A stretch of DNA of 64,000 nucleotides from Mesorhabditis belari. Lineage: Eukaryota > Nematoda > Chromadorea > Rhabditida > Rhabditidae. This document shows, piece by piece, positions 29,707 through 40,705 of the stretch. The notes under the pieces were generated by a model. That model searched no databases and was not told the origin of the DNA. It worked only from the letters and a program-made list of their open reading frames with translations. The first letter of the stretch is position 1, and every line of letters starts with the position of its first letter. Position numbers and translations under genes: made by a program. The DNA is taken from contig CAUEEP010000736.1 in the NCBI GenBank assembly GCA_958450365.1, positions 1,981,501 to 2,045,500 on the forward strand, read 5' to 3'.

Positions 29707-31355
29707 ATGTTGACAATAGTCGAAAAGAGACAGTGCACACGTATGACTTTGGTGATGATCCAATGCCGCCGGATACCTGTTGTTGTGGAAAATTCTTTAT
29801 TTTAGTGAGTTTTTCAAAGACTTTTTATTCATCTTTGCTACTTTTATTGGAATAAATCATGTAATTGATCTAAATCATCTAAAATTTCATCAATTTCCTT
29901 TACAGAGAGGCTGTCGTTTCGTCGCAATTATTAGCTTAATATCAGTGCTTGCGAACACTGTACTTTATGCGTTTGGATTCACGAGATTTGGTAAGTTGAA
30001 ATAAGAAATTGACAAGGATGAACAAGTGAACTGACAACTAAAAACCAACAAAAATCTAGGTGTATCAGCTTGGATTGAAATCGGTGTCTTGGTGCTCGAG
30101 TTTCTCACAATTTTCATGCTCTTTTGTGGTTTGGCAAGAAAAAGATCCGGCTTTCTTAAACCATATCTTTTTTTCAATGTAAGAAAAAAAGCTTTTAAAG
30201 CTTTTAAAGCAAATGAATGAACAGAATGAAATATTTTAGACAATATGGGCGATATGTCTTTGTATTTTGTTTATTATGTGTTTATGGCAATTGATACGAG
30301 GAGGCAATCTATCAGCAAATCTTTGGCGTAATCTAAAAGCTCTTAAATCGCAATCCGATCAAGAACGAATTAGAGATGTTTATCGAAAAAAAGAAGATAT
30401 AAATGCTGGTGAGGAAATTGTTAAGAAAAGAGTTTCATTTTAACTTTTTGCAACGCTTTTTCTTCAGTCTAAGATCAGGAAAATCTCTTCAATCTTTAAT
30501 GTTTTGAAAAGTTTAACAAAAATAACTTGTATTTCTTTGTATTTAAACAGATTTAGCCTATGAGTTTGTCTAGAATTGGCTCTCTAGAATGTCTAGAATG
30601 TCTAGAATGTCTAGAATTGGCTCTCTAGAATGTCTAGAATGTCTAGAATGTCTAGAATTGGCTCTCTAGAATGTCTAGAATGTCTAGAATGTCTAGAATT
30701 GGCTCTCTAGAATGTCTAGAATGTCTAGAATGTCTAGAATTGGCTCTCCATTAGGATACCGTACTTAGTAGTAGTCGTATAGTAGCGCCCCCTGAGCGTC
30801 GCCTAAATTCCTCGAAATCTCGAAAAGCGCTTATCAGAACCTATCGATATGGGGTCGGAAAATGTAGCTGACGATGAGATCTTGCGGAAAATTAGAGTGT
30901 TGAACTTCTGGGAAAGCTTGGAAACCGGAGAATAGTCATTAACTCGGCGGGGTGCACTACTATTAGAGAAAATACGGTATTCTAAATTCAACCAAAAAAA
31001 AACTTAAAATCATGTTTCTTTGTTTAGAAAAGAATTTATAAAATTAAAATAAGTAATAATAATGAAATAAAATAGTTCTACAATAACATTAAAGCTATTC
31101 CAGTCATAAGCGATTTCACTAAATCAATTCTAGCTTTACTCGGCATGGCTACAGCCACCGCAATGACCGCTCTAGCCTCGCTTATCGTTGTCGATTTCCT
31201 TTTTGTACAGGTAAAGCAAAGAAAAACTTTGAAGACACATAATAGCATACATTTTTATCAACTTTTTCTTTTAGATCGTTTACCGAACATTTCACTATCT
31301 CGCCTATAAAGAGGACAAAGCAAAAGAAGACAATGTGGGCTCGCAAAATTGCTAA
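29707..31355 (+). CDS. four-pass membrane protein with CCC motif, 5' end uncertain
   Basis: Exons 29707-29804, 29906-29990, 30060-30178, 30240-30408, 31104-31210 and 31275-31355; phases agree and give about 218 aa. The first listed exon starts in phase 2 after TTTTAG, so a 5' exon is missing; alternatively translation starts at the internal ATG of PMPPDTCCCG. Just after the CCCGKFFIL motif come helix 1 (VAIISLISVLANTVLYAF), helix 2 (IGVLVLEFLTIFMLFCG), helix 3 (WAICLCILFIMCLW) and, after a basic loop (ALKSQSDQERIRDVYRKKED), helix 4 (LALLGMATATAMTALASLIV). The layout resembles LAPTM-like or other nematode tetraspan families; that is inference. Intron 4 contains a satellite and a MITE. Confidence 0.75.
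30560..30752. repeat. TCTAGAATG satellite with higher-order unit
   Basis: Nine-bp TCTAGAATG is repeated, with every fourth unit extended to TCTAGAATTGGCTC, giving a 41-bp higher-order unit five times over. Confidence 0.92.
30757..30979. mobile_element. TACCGTATT-family MITE, copy 4 (inverted orientation)
   Basis: Left end TACCGTACTTAGTAGTAGTCG is degenerate; right end GTGCACTACTATTAGAGAAA+ATACGGTA is intact. The interior is the inverse of copies 1-3. Confidence 0.85.
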
Positions 31356-31685
31356 TTTGGTTTTTAAAAAGTTTTTTCAACATTCCATTTCATATTGCAA
31401 ATCTGTTGTGATGTAAAAATTAGAAATTTTGATTTAAAATTTAGTCTAAATTGACTCTATAGCGATCTTTCTTTTGAAATTTTTGAAAACTTATAAGGGA
31501 GTGTTTAACAGGATGTGGTGGACATCAGCTATATACTAATCGATGTAGACTTTTGTGCTGATTCCGAATCTGCTTTCATTTTTTGCAATACAGCACTCTG
31601 TCAAAAGTTATCAATCCACAAAGTTTTGTATGGAAGCGCAGAAAACAGACCCTCTTATAAGTTGATTTACCACAAAGAAAAGCTG

Positions 31686-31757
31686 TCGTGATAGCCGAGT
31701 GGCAGTGGGTTTGACTGCAAAGCAAGCACACGGGGGTTCGAGTCCCGCGCTTGCCTC
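31686..31757 (+). tRNA. tRNA-like sequence, possible Cys(GCA), probably degenerate
   Basis: Box A TAGCCGAGTGGCAG and box B GGTTCGAGTCC are good; T stem CGGGG/TCCCG pairs; the anticodon loop CTGCAAA would give GCA, with four of five stem pairs. A T5 run follows in TTCTTTTTGC. The acceptor stem does not pair, so it is more likely a tRNA-derived remnant than a working tRNA. Confidence 0.4.
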
Positions 31758-31913
31758 TTCTTTTTGCTTCTCGAATGGTTTGATTGTTTTAGCTATGTTA
31801 GATGGTCACCTTTGGCTCTCTGTATATCCAGAGCAACGGTGTGCCAAATCCTGTACGATTGTGGGTGCAAATAAAGAACACTCAAACCATTTAAAGCTAA
31901 AAGAAGACAAACA

Positions 31914-31958
31914 AAAGGACTGGGTTGGACTCGAACCCTAGGGTCTCAGCCTAAATCA
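31914..31958 (-). tRNA. 3' half of a tRNA-like sequence
   Basis: On the - strand: anticodon arm TTAGG-CTGAGAC-CCTAG (five pairs), then box B GGTTCGAGTCC and TTTTG. The 5' half is missing because the fold-back arm starts there. Confidence 0.35.
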
Positions 31959-32506
31959 ACTTATAAGAAGGTCTGGTTTCTGCGCTTCCATACAAAACTT
32001 TGTGGACTTATAACTTTTGACAGAGTGCTGCATTGCAAAAACTGAAAACAGATTCGGAATCAGCACAAAATTCTACATCGGTAGTATATAGCTCATGCCA
32101 TTTACCACATCTTGTTAACATTTCCTTCTTAGTCTAAATTCTAGTGTAATTTTTTTTTTGTGAAACGGGTGTTTTTCTTGTTCTTTTATATCGAAAATAA
32201 AGATTAATTTGATTTATTTCTTTGGTATTTTAAAGACAAAACCGGTTCATTAAAAGAAAAATATCATAAAAACAATAAAATGAAACTATATTTGTGCAAG
32301 GTTGAAGCAATGAAGAGAATTATTTGGCGTTGATCTTCGCGAGGTTGGTCTAAAGTGAAATTTTAAGTATTAAATCGCAAAATTCATTCATTTCTAGATC
32401 TAGAAGTTCGACAAAACCAGGAATTCTTTGAAAACAATGATTTTATTTGATTTGTCTTCCCTTGACATTTAAATTGACTTGGCTTTGCATGATGGCTTTG
32501 TTTTTA

Positions 32507-32943
32507 TCAAACCTTGATACTTGGATCTAATCCATCTCCACTCAACCAAGCATTCACATCAACTTGCTCAGCAGCTTTCTCAAAAGCAGCATTCACTGCA
32601 TCAATATACTTTTGCATAGCATCTTCCTTTGAAATCCCTTCAACAGATTTCCAAGCATCCCTAAAAGTCAAGAACTTTCTAGCTTCTAATTTCCTTTCTT
32701 ATCACCAACCATTTCGCTTTCTCGATCAATTGATAGAAAGCTGGGCGCTCTGTGTTCACATCTCCAACAGTTGCCTGTTTAAAAAGTGAGTAGAATTTCA
32801 ATTTGTCATCATTTGTTGTTGAGAGAGGACCTGAATAAGTAAGTTTATTTTGTAATCAGAATATTTTTTAATTTAAATCTACCATCTTTCGGTAATTTCT
32901 GAATAATGTCGACAGCAGCTTGAAATTTCTCTTCTAATGTCAT
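32507..32943 (-). CDS. acyl-CoA-binding protein
   Basis: Three exons on the - strand: 32943-32883, 32830-32710 and 32660-32507, phase-consistent, 111 aa. It starts MTLEEKFQAAVDIIQKLPKD, has the ACBP signature KFYSLFKQATVGDVNTERP, continues KAKWDAWKSVEGISKEDAMQ and KYIDAVNAAF; Tyr and Lys residues of the ligand pocket (FYSLFKQ, KAKW, KYI) are present. The 49-nt second intron splits the Trp codon of KAKW; read through, it would look like a frameshift. ACBPs bind long-chain acyl-CoA in the cytosol. The usual length is about 86-90 aa; this one has a C-terminal tail of about 20 residues (QVDVNAWLSGDGLD..). Confidence 0.93.
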
Positions 32944-33600
32944 TTCTAGAAAAAGTGATTCACATTAAATGTTATCATTAAAGAAAATAAAGGTTAAAAG
33001 AAGAAGGAAACTAAAGGATTGAGTTCTAAAATTCAAAATTACTTTAGAGGAAAACTAAAGGCAAAAAAATCTAGAAAAAGATGAAAGATCAAAGGCAAAA
33101 AACTTAGAAAAAGATGAAACATCAAATTTTTAAAAGAAACTTGATAGAAAAGAAACTTATTTAAAAAGATCTTTAGCTAATCTAGAGGTTAGAGTAAAGT
33201 TTAAGTAATAAAGAGAGACTCAAAAAAAAACCTTTTGATTTACTCATAGAATGGATTGGGGTGAGTGTGTGAAATGGTTCGAGGTGACAACTAGACTACA
33301 ACTCCCCTTTTCTTCTCAATTTTCAAAAGATCGCCTTGATAACAAGTGTTATAAATTGAAGAAACTAATCGTGAAAAGTTTTCGTAAAAAAATCGAACGT
33401 AAACCTAAACAAATTAATGAAAAGTGTTTAAAAATAAATAATAGACATTCTTATTTCTAGATACAAGAAATTAACTGAAAAAAAAATGTTGATAAAGGAG
33501 ATTTTTAAGAATAAAAACTATTTAAAATGTACCTTGCACTCATTTGCATTCACGAATCAATGGATGGATGTGTAAGTGTTGTGGTGGATGGATGGGGTGA
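32944..33600. other. ACBP upstream region, no gene seen
   Basis: 5' flank of the - strand ACBP gene. A-rich; short repeats of AAAGATGAAA(G/C)ATCAAA. The frame 33251-33460 has no splice or start support. Confidence 0.4.
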
Positions 33601-33604
33601 CCCA

Positions 33605-33815
33605 CTTTAGAAACAACCGATTTCTTTTCTTTCTTTTCTTTCTTTTCATTCTTTTCTTTCCTTTCTATCCTTTCTCTTCTTTCTTTTCTTTCTTTTCTTT
33701 CTTTTCTTTCTTTTCTTTCTTTTCTTTCCTTTCTTTCTTTGCTCTTCTTTCTTTCTTTCTTTTCTCTCTTCTCTTCCTTTCTCTCTTTTCTTTCCTTTCT
33801 TTCTTTCCATTTTTC
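33605..33815. repeat. TTTCTTTTC pyrimidine microsatellite
   Basis: Near-pure pyrimidine run of CTTT/TTTCTTTTC units. Similar tracts at 48548-48645 and 60125-60325. Confidence 0.93.
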
Positions 33816-34492
33816 TCCTTATATCAACCACGAATTCACTTCTTTTGAACACAAAAGAGAGTAAAAGATATAAAAGATAAATGAGATTCGATTTCAAAGA
33901 TATCTCTATCAGTTCTTTGCCCAAACCTATCAACAATCGGAACTTTACATTACTTGAACTCGAACAGATTGCAATAATTTTTCTTTTGTAAAGATAAACA
34001 AAGATTTAAGAGCTTTCAGATTATAGCAATTGTCTTTACAAACCCGACTTTTTTTAACTAGCAACTCTAGAGAATCATTTTCTCATTCTACAAATCAATA
34101 TTGAAATAAACAATCAAAAAAATGCATATGAGCAATTGTTAGCCTTATCTTAATAAATCAATCGAATCAAAAAAAAACTTCAACCAATATGAGCTCTTGT
34201 AAGCGACGTGATCTTCGAGTAACTTCAACAAACGAAGACCTAAAGGAGTGTTTTGTTTAGAGCTGAAAAGTCAGCATCTTCGCTGTAATAGTCCAAAGTA
34301 AAACAAGGGAAACCACTACGAATAAGTGCAAATTTCATTGAATTCTTGTCTCGCCTGAATATCTGTCAAATTTTGTTAAACTTGATTCATTTCAAATCTT
34401 TTGAATGTGTTCAAGTTTGTTGTTTCGATTTTGTAAAAGATCCATTTTTAAAGGAGATTTCAAATTTCCCTTTCATTATTTGAATTCATTTA

Positions 34493-34752
34493 AGTAAGTA
34501 ATCCGTTAAGTAATCCGTTAAATTGTAGTCCGTTAAGTAATCCGTTAAGTAATCCGTTAAGTAATCTGTTAAGTAATCCGTTAAATTGTAGTCCGTTAAG
34601 TAATCCGTTAAGTAATCTGTTAAGTACTCCGTTAAATTGTAATCCGTTAAGTAATCCGTTAAGTAATCCGTTAAGTAATCCGTTAAGTAATCCGTTAAAT
34701 TGTAATCCGTTAAGTAATCCGTTAAATTCTAATAAATGTAAGTAATCCGTTA
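34493..34752. repeat. CCGTTAAGTAAT satellite
   Basis: About 20 units of 12 bp CCGTTAAGTAAT, with periodic variant CCGTTAAATTGTAGT. Stop-free on the - strand, which makes an LLNGLQFNG-type artefact frame. The region 33850-34490 before it holds nothing I can support. Confidence 0.92.
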
Positions 34753-35146
34753 AATTAAAATGAAATAAAGATAACTGATTGATTAAATAATGTTTTGTCA
34801 AATAAAATGCAAAAGATTGTTTAAATAACATTGTTAAAAGAAGAACTTTAAGCTCTGTACAATTTTGGTAATTTAATGCCTAGAAGCTGAAGGAATTTGA
34901 TAGCAATTTGATAACAATTTGATAATTTGCTTTGAGAAATTGATTGAAAAGAACAAGAAAATTCTTTCTTTTCTTTCAATTCAACATATCCAATCTAAAG
35001 ATTTGAGGCGGCGATTGGGAGAACTCTGAAAGAAATGAGATGAAATGAAATGAAACCCAATGAAATGAAATGAACACGATTTCCTTTCCTGAATCAATCA
35101 ACCAAGAAATTCAGTTATTTCTTGAAATCTTCTCATTCTTTATAAG

Positions 35147-38100
35147 ATGACAAGAAAATCGCTATGCTTTCTGTATTTTTTCGAACTCACAATAATAATT
35201 GGAATCGTATGGCGAGCGAAGATTTGGCAACAATTTCTATTTGATTCAACATTGATTACTGAGAAAACGAATTGGGTAACAAGAAGAGATTTTTATTTAC
35301 AGGAATAATTTGATACAAATAATATTAGGCAAATGCATACGAAATGCGAATTTCAGCATTTACATAAATTTCCAACGATAGAAAGCTGATGTTATAAACT
35401 AGAATGAAAAAGATGTTGATAAATGAAAATATGTAAATTTGAAAGTAGATCATTCCAGTGATCACGATTAAGGCAATCAACACAATATCATTGATATTGA
35501 TTGGACTTAAAATTTTTGAGTAATTGATTTTACCTATTCACCTTTACGGTTGATCTATACGGTTGAACAATCAACACAATAGCATTGAGATTGATTGAAC
35601 CTGAAAATAGTTGAGTCAAAAATCAATCAAAGCCTTTTGATTACCTAGTTATTAGGTAAATGCATACGAAATGCGGATTTCAACATTTTCATAAATTTCC
35701 AACGATAGAAAGCTGATGTTATAAACTAGAATCGATGAATGTTATAAACTATTTGAAAGTTGTAAATCTCCTCTACAAAATAGACTAAAACGTGTTTCAA
35801 TTGATCGAAGCATTGAAGAAATTTCGAGGCCGAAATGCGAGTGACCAAAAAAAGGAATCGAATCACTTTAGGGACAAGTTTAGTGTGGTCAAAATAGAGT
35901 TAGCTTCCCAAAATTGAACGTTTATTCGTCCAAAATTGAACGGTTATAGTGGAAAATGATCCAAACGGTCATTTTCCACTATATAGTCAAAACCGAACTC
36001 TTGTGAAAGTGGGATTTTCAAAAAGTACCTTTTTTTGGTCACTCGCATTTCGCCCTCGAAAGATGAAGGTAAAGATGTAAAGAAAGAAAATGATTGGGTC
36101 ATTTTTCACTATAAACGTTCAATTTTGGGAAGCTAACTCTATTTTGACCACACTAAACTCCCTAAATTTATCCCTAAAGTTACTCGATTCCTTTTTTTGG
36201 TCGCTCGCATTTCTTCAATGCTTTGATCAATTGAAAAACGTTTTAGCCTATTTTGTAGAGGAGATTTACAACTTTCAAATATTGGGTTGGTGAATTGAAA
36301 ACTGCGGGACTTTGAACTAAAATTTATTCAACATAAAACCATGAATTCATTCGAAATAGTTTCCATTATTATTGACGACTTCTGCCCATTTTACAGGCAA
36401 TTTGCGGATTCCTCTTTCGGAGTAGGATTTTGGTTTGTGTGTGAGACAAGTGTGAGACTCAAAAATGGAAATAAAAATGAAAAGCCCATCCAGATATCTC
36501 TAACGATTAGCTAAACAAAGAACTGACTTGAAGTTCTTAAACTATTGGGTTGGTGAATTGAAAACTGCCGGCTATTGTCATATGTGACAGTTTGAGCACT
36601 TTCTTCAAAAGAAACCCATTTTGGTGTCAATCGAAAAGTTGTAGAGAATCAAAAATCAAGCTTATATCCAAATTTTCTATTTATTCCGGACCATGAGTAA
36701 TAAGCTTGCGGGAGAACACTTCGATTCGGAAGAAGCAGTCAAAAATTGGCTTTGAAAGTTTTTCGATTCAAAACCAAAGTCCTACTACGAAAGAGGAATC
36801 CACAAATTGCCTGTAAAATGGGCAGAAGTCGTCAATAATAATGGAAAATATTTGGAATGAATTGATGGTTTGATTTTGAATAAATTTTAGTTCAAAGTCC
36901 AGCAGTTTTCAATTCGCGAACCCAATAGTTTATAACATTCATCGATATCAGATTTCTATCGTTGGAAATTTATGTAAATGTTGAAATCCGCATTTCTTAT
37001 GCATGTACCTAATAAATAAGCACAACTCTTAAGCTTTAAATGTATAGAAGAAAGAAAAAACCAATATATATGAGAAAAAAGAACCAATCTAGAATCTAGC
37101 CGGCGGGATTGAACTCTTAACCTTCCGACTAAGATCAAAAGCTTTCAGCCAATCGGCCATAGCAAAAAAATTTTAATAATCAAATAAGTTTTCTAATCAA
37201 ATACAATGTTTAATTACTTTTTAATCTGACTTTTTTTAAAATCCAATTTGTTTTTTCCAGCGCTTTAAACCCTTCCCTTTTCAAATCACTCCTCGCAATG
37301 GCTGTGTGCCTGGGATCAAGGTTTGGCAGGAAATTTTAAGCATTTCAAAATAATATACAAATATTTAAAGTCTTTTAGACACTTTTCATCATTCACACAT
37401 CTGTTTTGAATGAAAGACGACGAGCAGCGATTCGAGAAACGTACACAAATCCTGTTTGGATGGATCGAGTGCGTTCATTTCTTTTTGCTTAGTTTTTTTA
37501 ATAAAAGCTGATATTAAAAATCTTATTTTTAAGTTCTTTTACCTTTTTTTAAACTTGTAAAAGTTTTAGTTTCATTTTCGAACAATCTTTGTGACGGCTA
37601 GAAGTGAAAGCGATCGAGTTGAAAGTCAATTAAAGGCAGAAAGTGATAAATATGGAGATATTTTACAAAATGGACATATAGATGCTTATCGAAATTTAAC
37701 AATTAAAGTAATTATTGATTTTATTATTGATTTTATTATTGATTTAAAAAAGCTTTAAAGGCTTTAAAAGCTTTAAAAACTTTAAAAAGCTTTAGAAAGC
37801 TTTAAAAAGCTTTAAAAGCTTTAAAAGCTTTAAGAGCTTTCAAAGCTTTAAAAGCTTTAAAGGCTTTAAAAACCTTTAAAAAGCTTTAAAGAGCTTTAAA
37901 AGCTTTAAAACCTTTAAAGAGCTTTAAAAGCTTTAAAACCTTTAAAGAGCTTTAAAAGCTTTAAAACCTTTAAAACCTTTAAAACCTTTAAAGAGCTTTA
38001 AAAGCTTTAAAACCTTTAAAGAGCTTTAAAAGCTTTAAAACCTTTAAAACCTTTAAAGAGCTTTAAAAGCTAAAGCTTTTTTAGTTTCTTAATTGGATGC

Positions 38101-40400
38101 GTTATGTTCGTGATGAATGTCCAGATGTCGAGGCTATTTTGAAGCTTGATGGTTCGAGAGATTATCTTTATTATTTCTTTCAAAAGTTATTAATTCTACT
38201 AAAGAGAAATTTTAGATGACATCCTCCCAAATATTTTTGAAATTTTTCATGATTTTGATGCGAATAGAATATCGAAAGAGAACACAATGACTTGTTTAAA
38301 AGGACAAGATTCGAGTATAACCGTTCGCAATAAGAGCTCACATTGGTAAGAGCAAATTTTTAATTAAAAGCCGGAATCTGATTGCTGTACTTATACAAAA
38401 GTAAAGCTTATTTATGTTTAAAGTTAGTTTAAGCCTGGTGAATCTAAAGCTTAAAAGATTTAACTAGAGTTTAAGGCAGTTGAAATCAGTACATCTTATC
38501 AACACAATTCTATTAGATTTAAGCTTTTAAGCGTATGTTTATGATAAAAATCTAATAGTAAGTAATGCTTAGAATAGCTTTGAATGGCTTTGAATGGCTT
38601 TGAATGGCTTTGAATAGCTTTGCATGGCTTTGAATGGCTTTGAATAGCTTTGAATAGCTTTCATTAGCTTAGAATGGCTTTGAATGGCTTAGAATGGCTT
38701 TGAATGGCTTTGAATGGCTTTGAATGGCTTTGAATAGCTTTGAGTAGCTTTGAATGGATTTGAATGGCTTAGAATAGCTTTTAGTAGCTTTGAATGGCTT
38801 TGAATAGCTTTGAATAGCTTTGAATGGCTTTGAATAGCTTTGAATAGCTTTGAATGGCTTTGAATAGCTTTGAATAGCTTAGAATGGCTTTGAGTAGCTT
38901 TGAATAGCTTTGAATATAAATTACAAGAAAAAGTTGACAACCATATGACTGGCAACAGCTTGACCATTAAATTTCCGTTATTTCAATTGTCATTTGCAGG
39001 TATGTCTCACGCAAAGCTCATCCAGGAGACTATTGGGAAACGTTCTGCCACAGTTCGGCCATTATTTTTGTAACTTATCCTTTTATTTTATAAATCTAGA
39101 CTTTGATTCTTTCAGTCACCCGATCTGTTCCCGAGATTAATCGCTCAAATCGAGAAAAAAGAGTTTTACACATCGGTTTGTTGGATTGGAAAGAATTTTA
39201 TAGCCAAAATAGCCAAAATTATTTGTAAACTCTGAATTTTTTTCTTTAATATTATATAAATAGAAAAATAAATTAAAATCAAAATGTAAATGTTAATAAA
39301 ATAAAAATGATTTAAAATAGAATGAATTCAAAGCTGTGATCGCTTTTAAACAATTAACAATTTAACAATTTTTGATTTAACAAGTATAGATTGAACCAAC
39401 CTATACTTGTTAAATCAAAAAAAGCGTTTTGAATTGTTTAGATTAGTTTTATGATGATCGGTTGAGGTCTTCATGGTCTAAACTCCCCAAAAAAATGATG
39501 ACTTTAGGTGGATGACGCTTTCATCACCGGACAAATCGCCAGTGAGATTGGGGGAATCAAGAGAGACTTTCGACTGTATGGGAAAAGGTATGTTCTTTTA
39601 AAGATAGGTTTAATAGAAATTTTTGAACTTAAAAATTCTATAAAAGTTATTAGGTATCTTCTCAACGGTCAACCGGGATGGGAAGCGCTAATTGACGTGC
39701 CAATGATCACTGGGAAAGTTGTTTTTGGTGTGTTTTGAATTGAAACTTATACTTAATTACTGGCATTTGGCTTTGCCTTTGGTTTTGGCTTTGGCTTTGG
39801 CTTTGACTTTGGCTTTAGCTTTGGCTTTGGCTTTGGCTTTGGCTTTAGCTTTAGCTTTAGTTTTGGATTAAGCTTTAGCTTTGGCTTTAGCTTTGACTTT
39901 GGCTTTAGCTTTGGCTTTCCCTTTGGCTTTCCCTTTGGCTTTAGCTTTGGCTTTGGCTTTGGCTTTGGCTGTAATCCGTTTAGAGTTAGAGAGGACTTTT
40001 GACGCAATAATTTTGTCTTGTCAGTACTCATGCAATAACTTTATCTAGAGTTAATATTGTTAAATTTTTTATATATTATAGTTTTACAGCTAATTACAGC
40101 TACATCTTTTTCTATTCTCTAGAAAAAAAAAATCCGTATGTAAAATAGAATCAAAGAGAATCAAAACAAATGAAATCATTAACCGGATTCGTTTTTCCGT
40201 CATGTTTTAAATCCATATTGCTATGAAGATTATTTGTAAAGCTTTTATAAAAAGAATTTTCTTGATTTCCAGGTGAATACGTGACTTCAACACAAATGAA
40301 ACGAATCTTTAACGAGTTAACGATTTTACGAGGAAATGTCACCGATCCACCTGATCATTTTCCACAATCCGTCAAGCAAGGACCAATCAATGAAGATTAA
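35147..40400 (+). CDS. GT31 beta-1,3-galactosyltransferase-like type II membrane protein
   Basis: Eleven exons: 35147-35275, 37261-37320, 37379-37468, 37570-37707, 38085-38151, 38216-38345, 39000-39069, 39116-39175, 39508-39587, 39654-39727, 40273-40400; all junctions in phase, 341 aa. Residues about 5-22 (SLCFLYFFELTIIIGIVW) form the signal anchor. Family landmarks in order: ERRRAAIRETYTNPVW; SDKYGDILQNGHIDAYRNLT; W..YVRDECPDVEAILKLDDD (the DxD-like metal site); HWYVSRKAHPGDYW; SPDLFPRLI; VDDAFITG in place of the usual EDV-x-(V/T)G. These enzymes sit in the Golgi and transfer a sugar from UDP-sugar in beta-1,3 linkage; donor and acceptor cannot be told here. Polyadenylation signal AATAAA near 40691. 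Introns 1, 4, 6 and 10 are swollen by repeats. Confidence 0.92.
35640..37015. repeat. 1.4-kb nested palindrome in GT31 intron 1
   Basis: Outer arms: 35645-35757 (AAATGCGGATTTCAACATTT, CCAACGATAGAAA, ATGTTATAAACTA) pair with 36920-37012. A second palindrome inside: 35753-35930 pairs with 36105-36283 (TACAACTTTCAAA, TAGTGTGGTCAAAATAGAG, TTCCCAAAATTGAACG). A third direct copy of the outer arm is at 35330-35400. Confidence 0.8.
36282..36926. mobile_element. mariner fold-back remnant (ATTGGGTTGGTGAATTGAAA family)
   Basis: Three copies of the end ATTGGGTTGGTGAATTGAAA are at 36281, 36543 and, inverted, 36904-36926. Both outer parts encode the same mariner transposase C-terminus, in opposite directions: KPKSYYERGIHKLPVKWAEV then NNNGKYLE and a stop on the + strand (36765-36860), the inverse at 36345-36435. 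It therefore arose by head-to-head joining of two remnants. Same family at 47590-48097. Confidence 0.75.
37083..37166 (-). tRNA. tRNA-like sequence, degenerate
   Basis: On the - strand GCTATGGCCGATTGGCTGAA carries a box A, AGAGTTCAATCCCGCC a box B, and a T6 run follows about 20 bp later. The acceptor and T stems pair poorly. It lies in GT31 intron 1, opposite to the gene. Confidence 0.35.
37735..38082. repeat. GCTTTAAAA satellite up to a splice acceptor
   Basis: Irregular units of AGCTTTAAAA, GGCTTTAAAA and ACCTTTAAA fill intron 4 of the GT31 gene up to the TTTTTTAG acceptor at 38084. Confidence 0.92.
38565..38925. repeat. TTTGAATGGC / TTTGAATAGC satellite in GT31 intron 6
   Basis: About 35 ten-bp units TTTGAATGGC, with A-for-G and AG variants (TTAGAATGGC). 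Inverted short versions (CAAAGCTATT) are at 43430-43475, 43938-44000 and 44130-44190. Confidence 0.92.
39765..39970. repeat. TTTGGCTTTGGC satellite in GT31 intron 10
   Basis: Same AAGCCA family as 19780-19935, read on the other strand, with GACTTT and CCCTTT variants. Confidence 0.9.
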
Positions 40401-40705
40401 AAAACAAAAATTCGATCTAAAATGGATCTAAAATGAATCTAAAATAGATCAAAATAGATCAAAATAGGAGAAATTGCTTTACAACTCCTTCACTTCTTCG
40501 AATCTCTGTCTCATATCTCTTTTAATCAACAAATCAATCCAAAAGACAAACATTTTCTGTGATATTTTGACTTCTCTTTCTTTATCAAGCCGTAAATGAA
40601 TCCAGATTTTAAATAATTTCAATATTTTTACAAATCAAAAATTGTATTTTATGCCGAATGGTAGACGAGTCAGAATTTCCTAAACTTTCAATAAAGAATT
40701 TCAAT

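Larger units (their letters stand above)
31502..32120. mobile_element. fold-back element with about 165-bp arms and tRNA-like sequences inside
   Basis: Left arm 31502-31668 and right arm 31951-32120 are inverted copies: TGTTTAACAGGATGTGGT / TGTTAACAAGATGTGGTA at the tips, then AGCTATATACTA.TCGATGTAGA, GATTCGGAATCAGCAC, AAACTTTGTGGA and AACTTATAAG at the inner ends. Just inside each arm lies a tRNA-like sequence, on opposite strands. No protein is encoded. Target duplication not clear. Confidence 0.78.

Noticed and set aside
32660..32710. Apparent frameshift/stop in the ACBP gene
   Set aside because: GTTGGT..CTTTTAG is a normal 49-nt intron; removing it restores KAKWDAW.
34490..34831. 113-codon frame with LLNGLQFNG repeats
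   Set aside because: 12-bp satellite with triplet-compatible length.
38689..38967. Frame with SHSKLFKAIQ repeats
   Set aside because: 10-bp satellite in GT31 intron 6.
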